From a virus: 23,731 nt of DNA. The position numbers and the translations under genes were made by a program. Shown in pieces: positions 1 to 7,500 of this stretch (within the stretch, counting starts at the first letter, position 1; every line of letters begins with the position of its first letter). The stretch spans positions 1 through 23,731 of the IMG/VR virus record IMGVR_UViG_3300010885_017439; one strand, given 5' to 3'. Below the pieces are notes generated by a model, which had not been told where the DNA came from, made no database searches, and worked only from the letters and a program-made list of their open reading frames with translations.

Positions 1-1055
1 GCGTAGTCGCAGTTAGCATTTGACGAGTTTGCCCACACTCCCTCGGCTCCTGTTGTCGTGTCTCCTGTCCAGTCGGCCAGCATCCTTCGTACGGTAATAC
101 CTCGTCCCCCGATGTCAGGCTCCATTGGAACCGTGTGGTCACCAGTACCGTTTGAAGCTGTAAGTCTTAGGATAGCTGATCCAATAGTCTTAGTTGAAAT
201 ATCTGGAACGTCAAACTTAACCAATGAAGATACCTGGTACCTAGGGTAATAAAGTGTACCTGTTGTGTTCGCTAGAGACGTTGCCCCACCTGTATAGCTC
301 TCAAGGAGGACCGTAATTGTCCCCTGGTTTGGAGTCCCTGCACCTGCAGCTGCAAGAGCCATATACTTATTCCCCTGAAGTGTAGAGTTTGAGCTCTCAA
401 TGTTAATCCAGTTATTTAGGATTGGTACAATGTGTGCAGAAATAGGAACTTCTGAAACAGTTAGAACTGCCGCCCAGCTTGAATACGTAGTGTTATAATA
501 TACTTGCCACTTTGAGATTATGGCAGCAAAAGGATAAGCTCCAACAACTAGGTGCTGCTCTGTGTCGTGCGAGTTCCAGTCTGCTGTTGTAGTTTCACCA
601 GCAACGGCAGGAATAAGTGTAGAAGCTGACCTTGTTGCCGTCAAGGATAGGTCAGCTGACTCAACGATCTCGTCTGTCCCAGGTCGAGTAATGGCATTAT
701 CTGTGCCAGACTCAGGGCCGATTAGCTTGGTGTAGTGCATGGAGATCATGGTCATGTAGTCCATCCCCTCGTACACAATCTCGTCGTTAGTGGCGTCGTA
801 TGAGGCAATCATTCCGGCAGCCACAACTACCCAAGATGAGCCATTCCATCTCTCAATCTTGTAGTGCCTCTTGAGAGGGATAAGTTCTGGGATTAGAGGG
901 TGATCAATGGCAAGCGTCCAAAAGGCGCTGCCGACGTCGTTGGCGTACACCTCTGTGCCAATGTTCTTGGCGTCAAAGATTACGCAGCGCTCAGTGCCAA
1001 CTGACCAGTTTGAGTTCTTATCAAAGATCCTGATCCTGTACCTGCTGGTAGCCAT
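1..1055 (-). CDS. Baseplate hub / tail-associated protein, partial (3' end outside window)
   Basis: The frame is open from an ATG at 1055 to the window edge, with no stop in 351 codons, so the C-terminus is missing. The start overlaps the stop of the Dit-like gene as TAATG, with a GAGG about 10 bases upstream. Residues 1-110 resemble the N-terminal domain of siphophage hub/Tal-type proteins, with segments such as HYKIERWNGSSWVVVAAGMI (65-84) and IVYEGMDYM (93-101). Residues of about 273-351 (SSLVKFDVPDI, then IGSAILRL and VRRMLADWTGD) look like a DNRLRE/CBM-like beta-sandwich, a carbohydrate-associated domain in surface proteins. The position after a Dit-like gene supports a hub at the tail tip. 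The hub assignment is from family memory and context. The DNRLRE call is less certain, and any peptidase or glycosidase domain would lie outside the window. Confidence 0.6.
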   Translation of the reverse strand, partial: MATSRYRIRIFDKNSNWSVGTERCVIFDAKNIGTEVYANDVGSAFWTLAIDHPLIPELIPLKRHYKIERWNGSSWVVVAAGMIASYDATNDEIVYEGMDYMTMISMHYTKLIGPESGTDNAITRPGTDEIVESADLSLTATRSASTLIPAVAGETTTADWNSHDTEQHLVVGAYPFAAIISKWQVYYNTTYSSWAAVLTVSEVPISAHIVPILNNWINIESSNSTLQGNKYMALAAAGAGTPNQGTITVLLESYTGGATSLANTTGTLYYPRYQVSSLVKFDVPDISTKTIGSAILRLTASNGTGDHTVPMEPDIGGRGITVRRMLADWTGDTTTGAEGVWANSSNANCDY

Positions 1056-1903
1056 TATAGCCAGGCCTCAGTGAAGGTGATAATCGTGCTTGCTGTGCTG
1101 GTCCCACCGTATGTTACAGTCCCCGGATACACCAGGAAGTCCCCTGTGGTTGAGGTGTGGTTTAGCCGGCAGTTGGTTTGACCCATAGTCTCCATGTCAA
1201 TGGCAATGGCACCAGCAGCTATGGCTGTAACAACAACCGTGCTTGAGGTACCTCCGCTTGACCAGCTGAATGTTACAACCTGACCAGCAGTGCAGCTGGC
1301 CTTGGTCAAAAGTGGGTAAACTGTGGCGGAGCCTCGGTGGGTAGTGTATGCTGAAGCCAATGCGCGAGCCGCAGAGAGCGTCTTCCTTGGGTTAGGCGCT
1401 AAGAAACGCAGCTGTACAGGCTGTGAAAAGCCGTCCTTAGGCTTGCCAATGGAATTCCTTCTTGATACTCCGTATACGGGAAGAGACACAGGTCGGACGT
1501 TCATATCAAGTTCGACACCATCTGGGAAATCTGCTGCCAAATTCCAGCTAGGCTGATAAAATCTTAACGGCCTAATGCCGTAGTTAGCAGAGAATGCTTG
1601 CGGCATTGGCTGTGTCGCAGAGGACAAAGCGTCAATCCTGTCCCAGAAGTCTCCTGTTGTGCTGCCATATACAGAGACAACCATATCAATATTTCTACCG
1701 CCTAAGTAGGACTCGGTCACGTTAACACCATCCCTAAGGGCGGCTTTGTCAACATAGCCAGCAGTTTGAACTGCCGCGTAATTTGCGGACTCAAGCTTGT
1801 AACCGGACAGCGGATCAGATCCTGCCCTGACGTTGGCCAGGGAGTTTAGATCCAAGTATTCAGTAGCGTCAATCTTGAGCTTAACTGGCCTGTTGAAATC
1901 CAT
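1055..1903 (-). CDS. Distal tail (Dit)-like protein with C-terminal beta domain
   Basis: This is a 282-residue protein starting at the ATG that overlaps the upstream stop as TGATG, with AGGAG about 9 bases before it. Residues 1-170 look like a tail-component/Dit fold. They have an early beta-rich stretch (RPVKLKIDATEYLDL), then DGVNVTESYLGGRNIDMVVS (residues 58-77) and FWDRIDALSSA, the usual 'divide the domain, rescale, average' pattern of siphophage Dit proteins. Residues of about 195-282 are Thr/Ser/Gly-rich beta strands and probably form an appended domain. Dit proteins form hexameric rings joining the tail tube to the hub. The next gene looks like a hub, which fits. No tape measure or tail tube gene precedes it, which is odd for a siphophage. 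The call rests on pattern resemblance, and an unrelated short-tail component is the main alternative. Confidence 0.55.
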   Translation of the reverse strand: MDFNRPVKLKIDATEYLDLNSLANVRAGSDPLSGYKLESANYAAVQTAGYVDKAALRDGVNVTESYLGGRNIDMVVSVYGSTTGDFWDRIDALSSATQPMPQAFSANYGIRPLRFYQPSWNLAADFPDGVELDMNVRPVSLPVYGVSRRNSIGKPKDGFSQPVQLRFLAPNPRKTLSAARALASAYTTHRGSATVYPLLTKASCTAGQVVTFSWSSGGTSSTVVVTAIAAGAIAIDMETMGQTNCRLNHTSTTGDFLVYPGTVTYGGTSTASTIITFTEAWL

Positions 1904-2568
1904 CAGCCGACTCTCCTAAGCTTTCGCATTCTGTTGATCAGCCTGTCGTATCGAGTTCTGGCAGCAACGTAGTTCTGGTTGATCATTGGCACCGAAACAT
2001 CAGTAGCCCCTGAGTTGACCTGCCACTGCTGGAACATAGTTCGGTCGTTCATGAGCCGGAACGTTGCTTCTGCTGTCACGTAATAGCGGATTGCCTGCTC
2101 GGCGTTGATGTCCAATGTCTCAACTGTCCAGTCTCCGTAGCCAACCAGACGAAGGTGAGACGTGTTGCCAGTTACTCGACCTGGCTGGATGTATAGAGTA
2201 CCAGCGTGCATTTCCCAGCCGCTGTATGGTCCCCACCCGTTCTCCTGCTCAAGGATGTCGGTAACTTCGTACCACTCCTTGATCGGGCTTACGGTTGAGT
2301 CAATGCGATACTTTAGTCCGTCAATACGGAAGATAGAGTCCATGCCGGCTGGCATAGCAAAAGAAGACGCGTGGAAAGAATTGAGAATCTCAGGAAGCGC
2401 TACGATAGAGACCATCTCTCGTGGGTAGGACCTTGAGACCTCAGCAATTCCAAGCTCAATTAGCTCGGTTAGTTCCTGTGTGCTCCAAGTCCTGTCCACC
2501 CCGTCAGACTGACCCGTATCGCGTAGGTCCCTTCTGATCTTGTTCATTAGGGTGCTCAGTGTTGGCAT
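1903..2568 (-). CDS. Head-tail connector / adaptor candidate
   Basis: This 221-residue protein has a clean ribosome binding site (GGAGG, 4 bases before the ATG). The N-terminus is helical, MNKIRRDLRDTG followed by TWSTQELTELIELGIAEVSR (residues 27-46), which is characteristic of small phage proteins encoded directly after the major capsid gene and annotated as head completion or adaptor proteins. A central beta region (WEMHAGTLYIQPGRV) and a basic helical C-terminus (RYDRLINRMRKLRRVG) follow. It lies between the capsid gene and the Dit-like gene, where a portal-docking adaptor is expected. The family assignment is from position and general resemblance, with no catalytic motif. It could instead be a tail completion protein. 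Confidence 0.55.
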   Translation of the reverse strand: MPTLSTLMNKIRRDLRDTGQSDGVDRTWSTQELTELIELGIAEVSRSYPREMVSIVALPEILNSFHASSFAMPAGMDSIFRIDGLKYRIDSTVSPIKEWYEVTDILEQENGWGPYSGWEMHAGTLYIQPGRVTGNTSHLRLVGYGDWTVETLDINAEQAIRYYVTAEATFRLMNDRTMFQQWQVNSGATDVSVPMINQNYVAARTRYDRLINRMRKLRRVG

Positions 2569-2588
2569 TTATCCTCCATATGCCCTAC

Positions 2589-2614
2589 CCCCAGCCGGCC
2601 GAAGCCAGCTGGGG
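2589..2614 (-). promoter_or_regulatory. Strong RNA hairpin after the major capsid gene (C-UUCG-G loop)
   Basis: In the minus-strand RNA an 11-pair stem (4 C:G pairs, A:U, G:C, C:G, one U.G wobble, then G:C, G:C, C:G) closes on a UUCG tetraloop with the extra-stable C(UUCG)G closing pair. The wobble pairs only in the minus-strand transcript; the plus-strand RNA would have a C-A mismatch there, which supports the orientation. It sits in the 65-base gap after the capsid stop codon and ends about 10 bases before the GGAGG of the next gene. No U-tract follows, so it is not a standard intrinsic terminator. An mRNA-stabilising or processing element is more likely. Confidence 0.7.
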
Positions 2615-2633
2615 ATAAAAGGCGTACCGTCTA

Positions 2634-3950
2634 TTACAGGCCGGTTGCGCGTGTCTCAAGACGCAGGTAACGGGTAATTCCCGTGCTGGTCTGTGGGACC
2701 ACGTTGCTGACGACTCCGTCAGAAACAGCTGTGGAAGCAACGTTCGAAGCCGTCTTGGCATACGAAATAGTCGTAGCAGCCACTGCAGTTACAGTGAATG
2801 TTCCGTTGAAGGTTGCGTCAACACCAATCACCTTGATCGTCTCGCCAACAAAGATACCGTGAGCAGCGCTCGTGGTGATCGTTGCAACGTTAGACGTCAA
2901 TGCCTTGTTGGTAACGACTGCAGCCTTGTCTCGGCCACTGTACTCGCTGACAGATGCCTCACCGATGATCATAGCACCGAAGCGCACCTTGTAACCAAGG
3001 AGAGCTCGCTGCGAGAGCGGGTCAGTGTGGTCTCCACCAGGAGCGATAAAGTACGTCTGCATCGTCTGTGAGTCACCGACGACGAATGCGTCAGGACCAA
3101 AGAAGAGTGCAGAGTAAACGGTCGTGCCGCTGACATCAAACGTCTTTGCCTCGTTGGAGACAAGGAAGCGAACGCCAGAGTACGCGCCGATCTCACCGTT
3201 CAGCATCGTAAGATTCTGAACGTACTTCGAGGCTTCAAGGAAGCCGTGATTCGAGGTATCGGTCAAAAGGTCATACTGCTGATTTGGGTGGATGATACAG
3301 CGATAGAATCCATCCGGATAAGGAGGGATGTTTGCAGACTTAAGTCGTGCAACTGCCTTCTTGATCTCAAGGCCCGTGAGCTTATAGTCTTGTCGGGCTG
3401 TGCCATCAGCGACATCGCTGATTGTAGCGCCAGCAAGAGCTGCTCGCGTTGAGATTGAGGAGGTAGTGGACTGAGCCTGTGCGTAGTAAACTCGGGCGGT
3501 GCCCGCGTTCATCACGTCACGTACAATTCGGTCCATGGACTGGGCTGCAGCAAACGAGACGCGCTCCGATGCGATCGAAACAAGATCGTGCGGCGAGTCA
3601 ACCTGAACGATATCGCTCAAGCTGGTGTATGCACCGTACTGCTTGACCGAAAAGTATTCAGTCCGAACCGAGAGATTAATCGTCGGATCAGGCGTTACAC
3701 CTTCGGCTAGTTCGGTGAGACCGTGTGAGACGTCCGGATAGCGGACGTAACGGATGCGGTCCGTGCCCTTGACAAACGTGCCAGGGACATAGTTGCTCGG
3801 GAGAGCATGGACCATGTTATTGCGAAGCTCCTTCTGGACCGACTGCGATACCAACTCCTGAACAAGCTTCTGATAGGCATTAGCCTCAGAGCCGTTCAGA
3901 GAGTTAACAAGGTGCAGTGGTGGCCCTGAGAGCGTATTGCTCGTAGCCAT
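2634..3950 (-). CDS. Major capsid protein, N4-gp56-like, with inserted C-terminal domain
   Basis: This 438-residue protein builds the icosahedral shell. Residues 1-340 match my recollection of the N4-gp56 family of HK97-fold capsid proteins. They show an N-terminal helical part, TDRIRYVRYPDVSHGLTELA (63-82) followed by EGVTPDP, then VKQYGAYTSLSDIVQ, a helix with FAAAQSMDRIVRDVMNAG, and FIAPGGDHTDPLSQRALLGY (301-320). The chain returns to a family-like end, TGITRYLRLETRATGL. Between them, residues of about 344-420 form an extra beta-rich domain (LTSNVATITTSAAHGIFVGE at 351-370, then VDATFNGTFTVTAV) of a type seen attached to many phage structural proteins. The ATG has AAGGAG 8 bases upstream, and the scaffold gene lies 14 bases upstream. 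All 20 arginine codons are CGN and none are AGA/AGG, consistent with very high expression. Confidence 0.88.
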   Translation of the reverse strand: MATSNTLSGPPLHLVNSLNGSEANAYQKLVQELVSQSVQKELRNNMVHALPSNYVPGTFVKGTDRIRYVRYPDVSHGLTELAEGVTPDPTINLSVRTEYFSVKQYGAYTSLSDIVQVDSPHDLVSIASERVSFAAAQSMDRIVRDVMNAGTARVYYAQAQSTTSSISTRAALAGATISDVADGTARQDYKLTGLEIKKAVARLKSANIPPYPDGFYRCIIHPNQQYDLLTDTSNHGFLEASKYVQNLTMLNGEIGAYSGVRFLVSNEAKTFDVSGTTVYSALFFGPDAFVVGDSQTMQTYFIAPGGDHTDPLSQRALLGYKVRFGAMIIGEASVSEYSGRDKAAVVTNKALTSNVATITTSAAHGIFVGETIKVIGVDATFNGTFTVTAVAATTISYAKTASNVASTAVSDGVVSNVVPQTSTGITRYLRLETRATGL

Positions 3951-3964
3951 TTAAATACTCCTTC

Positions 3965-4510
3965 TTACTCTTGCCAAGGATTACCAAGGGCCTTAAGGGC
4001 CCCAAGGATGTCCTCAGTCTTCATGGGCTTATCCTTAGCGACGCTACGCTTTGGCGTATTGACGTCTCCAAGGGTCTCTACGGCAGTCTCCTGACCGCCA
4101 GTGAACTGCTTGACGAAGTTCTCGAACTCCGCTGCGCGTTCCGTCTCGTTGAGTCCGCGAACCTTCTCCTGGAACTCGTAGTACTTAGGGAAGTTTGATT
4201 TCAACTTCTCCGTTTGATACTCTGTCCTGGTGACGTTCAGCTCGTCCTCAAGCTGTTTGATTTTCCGCGCTGCCTTCTCAAACTCCGACAGGGAAGCATC
4301 CTCTTGCGAGGCCTTCCACTGAGCGAGCTCGTCGTACTTGGCCCGGAACTCATCTGCTGCCTTTTTGGCTGCCGTGAGTGCCTGGTCCTTTCCGGCTAGA
4401 CGACGCTTCCAAGTGGCGACATCTTCCTCCGACTGAGTGGCAACCTCCGGGTTTTCACCATCTGGCTGCGACTCTAACGGCTGCTGTGCCGCGACTTCAA
4501 GGTCTGCCAT
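3965..4510 (-). CDS. Capsid scaffolding protein
   Basis: This 181-residue, highly charged protein has a disordered acidic N-terminus (residues 1-30), a long predicted coiled coil (about 31-105, for example WKRRLAGKDQALTAAKKAAD and KAARKIKQLEDELN), and a C-terminal tail with basic residues and a short helix (MKTEDILGALKALGNPWQE) suited to contacting the capsid protein. Composition, size and position directly before the major capsid gene are classic for scaffold proteins, which direct procapsid assembly and leave before or during packaging. AAGGAG lies 7 bases before the ATG. No prohead protease gene is visible in the window, so the scaffold probably exits intact or the protease lies elsewhere. 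The call rests on context and composition, because scaffolds diverge fast. Confidence 0.8.
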   Translation of the reverse strand: MADLEVAAQQPLESQPDGENPEVATQSEEDVATWKRRLAGKDQALTAAKKAADEFRAKYDELAQWKASQEDASLSEFEKAARKIKQLEDELNVTRTEYQTEKLKSNFPKYYEFQEKVRGLNETERAAEFENFVKQFTGGQETAVETLGDVNTPKRSVAKDKPMKTEDILGALKALGNPWQE

Positions 4511-4535
4511 CTATTGGCTCCTTCTCTTTACTACA

Positions 4536-4552
4536 GGTCGGAACTTCCGACC
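4536..4552 (-). promoter_or_regulatory. Perfect inverted repeat / hairpin before the scaffold gene
   Basis: An 8-base perfect inverted repeat (GGTCGGAA / TTCCGACC) around one central base lies just after the stop of the 1647-residue protein and before the scaffold ribosome binding site. As RNA it would form a 6-pair G+C-rich stem with a 5-base loop. No U-tract follows in the minus direction. It may be an mRNA-processing or stabilising element or a protein binding site. It is one of only two intergenic hairpins seen, and both flank the scaffold/capsid pair. Confidence 0.55.
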
Positions 4553-4553
4553 T

Positions 4554-7500
4554 TTATCGTCTAAATTCAACCGTGGGGCGATCCCCAGGTACAAGCTTAT
4601 TTTGGATCTGTGTTGGTGTGGTCAACTCGTTGATTGAGTTTAGTAGCATTTTTCCAGTACCAAGTACACCTGTGTTGAGGAATGGCTTACCAAGCTCGTC
4701 AACGAGGTCGGTAGCGTTGTACTGGTCGTATCCCTGCCTAGATACGGTTGAGATCCCGCTTCGTAGCCATGAAGGGATCACTACTGTGATGTCGTCTGGC
4801 AGACCTGGGATTAGCTGGGCAAGTAGGAATAGGTATTCTGGCTGCTCGGCATAGTTCTGATATTCTGCGTTAGGCTGGTTCCTGTCAAAGTAATCCTTCA
4901 TTTTCTGGTAGGCCACATACCCAGCTCCTGGCGCTACCTTGCCAAACGGCTTGTAGAACAGGAACCTAGCTAGCTCTGGCAGGACCTTACCGTACATGTA
5001 GGAGAGTGGGTAAAGGCCAAGGAACTGATGGTTAAGACCGCGCTCAAGCCATCCTCGGTTCTTGTTGAAGTAGTTTACCTTGTCCATAGCATCTGCTGCG
5101 GTCTGGTAGGAGTACTTTACAGCTTGGAATGCTGCCTCCTCTCCGGCGTGGCTCTCAAGCAAAAGGTCAGCTGACCTAGAAAGGATCTGCTGAGTTGATC
5201 TTGCGGTTGACGAAAGGGAACTATCACCCTTCACGATATTGGCAACTACAGCCTTAATCTGAGCCCTTGTAGCAGGGGTTACGTCCTTTGCTCCAGACCT
5301 AACCCGGATCTGCTCAATTAGGTCTGCAAGAGTGTTAAATTCTGCGCCGTACTGTCGAGCGTTACCAAGCGCCTCAATCATCTTTGCACCATCAGCAGCG
5401 CTACCAAGACCTGGATTGAAGTTTTCCATTAGCTCCATAACGATGCTCTTGTTTACCTCAGAAAGAGCGTACTGAGTTGACAGTGCCTTTGACTCGCTAA
5501 CAAAGTCCGTTAGCGCCGACTGGTAGCCTGACTTTGCCTCGTCGTAGTAAAGGCTTGGGTTTTTGAACTCTCTAGCAAAATAACCTGACTGGACTTCAAG
5601 CCTGTTTAGGGCATCGTTTAGCCTTGTAACGTCAAACCCGCTGTCTTTAGCAACGTTTACAATCTTAGCCCTGAGAACTGAGACAACCACTTCTGGCCTG
5701 ACTCCTTCTCCAAGCAACTGCTGGAATGCCTCTGGTGTGTATGCTTTCTCAATGCCGTATGCAGTATTGATTACGTCATTAAGACCGTCAATGCTTGGGT
5801 TTACGGCAAATCCAAATCCTGGCTTCTTAAGGCTATCAATTGCACCGCCACCAAACTTGAACGACTGCATACGCTTATATTCGGAGTACCATCCGATTAG
5901 CTGGTCAAGTGAATTTGTCCCGTACTTTTCCGTAAGGGCAATAAACTCACCAGGCCTGCTTGTTCTGACCCACTCTTGGAACCTAGGCGCCATGTCTGCC
6001 ACAGCCATCACGTCTCTGTAAGATTCCTTGAATTCAGCTGACTTAGTCCACTTAGGCTCGGCAAGCTGATCAAGAGCTCCTCGTGAGCCTTTGGCAGCGT
6101 CAACAGCGTCCATCTTACCTTCAAAGAAGATGTCACGAAGCTTTACGCCTTCCTTTAGCGTGGAAGGTACTCCGTTTCTTGACCCAACCATCGTGGTATA
6201 GAATGCCTGATCGTGGATCTGTTGAGCAAGCGATGAGCTTCTTTCACCCCACGCTGCTCGAAGTTCTTGTGCTGTGTATCCAGCCTCGCTGAGCTTCTTC
6301 TCAACAGCTACCTTGTCAATCCCTCTAAGCTCAGCAAAGAATGGAGATTCAATCAACTCCTGAGCAAAGAACAGAGGGCTATACTTGTACTTAAGCGTTG
6401 GGTAATAGTTCTCTGATACCTTGGCAATGTACCTGCCAAGCATTGGGACGTTCTTTGCCTTTCCTGTAAAGGCCTGAGAATATCCTACCTGCTTAAACTC
6501 TCCTGCGATTGCCCTTGACATCTCATTCTGCAGGTTAACAACTTTCATTCCTAGTCTCTGCAGGTCCCTGTTGCGGATGTCAAGAGAGATTCCCTTTTCC
6601 TTTAGTACGTTATCCATGATCATGTTGTAATCCTGAGGGTCAAGACCGCGCATACCAATGCGCCTCTCAACAGCAAATTCTGCAGTCTTCTTGTAGAACT
6701 CAGTTACCTCGTCAAGAGAGAACCTATCACCAAGAGCCAGCACGAGCCTCTGCTGCGCAGCGTTTCCAATAGTCGTCTGAGCAATTGGTGCCATTAGCGA
6801 CTGGATAGCCGACCTAGTCCTGCCGGCCTTATAGGAGCCAGGCTTTGCAAGATCAGGAAGTCCGTCAACAAAGTCTGATGTAATGTCAAGGAATGGTCTG
6901 CTCTGGGAGGAGATCTCCGGGATAGCGTTCTCTCCCTGCTTCAATCTTCCCACTACAACTGGAGTCTTAATCATCTTTCCTTCTGGTCCAAGACCAATCT
7001 TGTACCCATCAGCCTCAAGCGACCTTACCAGGTCATCAAACTCTCCAACGCTACCACCGATTGCGGTCCATACTGATCGAATCCCAGCTAACTCTTTAGC
7101 GCTAGCAGCCGACACTGTGGCACCGTTATCCATGGCAGACTTAAGCATCCCATAAACTTCATCTGATGAAATGAATCCTCTTGCCATATCTGCACCAGAG
7201 ACCTGATCTGCAATGTCTGCAAACTCCCTAGCTGCGGACTTTGCCCAGAAGCTCTTTGCGTTTGACACTCCTGTAGCCACATCTGGCGCATTCTTGAGAA
7301 TCTCAAACAGAGATGCTAGGATTGGCTGCGGGATATTCTGGAAGGCAGCTGGGTCAAGTGTTCCAGCAATAATCTCATTAAACCTATCGTAAAGTTGGAC
7401 CCACTCTGATACTTTTCCGGCAATCAGGCTGTCGTTGCGAACGATTGTAATTCTAGATGCAATACCCTGGTCAACCTCGTCAATTGCCTTGTACGCTTCA

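Noticed and set aside
2569-2633. Rho-independent terminator after the capsid gene
   Set aside because: The hairpin is strong but no run of U follows it in the direction of transcription, so I call it a structural RNA element instead.
4536-4560. Plus-strand terminator (hairpin followed by TTTAT)
   Set aside because: No plus-strand gene ends here, and the T-run is short and interrupted.
4378-4854. Plus-strand frame of 158 codons across the scaffold and giant gene
   Set aside because: It crosses two well-supported minus-strand genes and the intergenic hairpin, has no ribosome binding site and no recognisable protein pattern.
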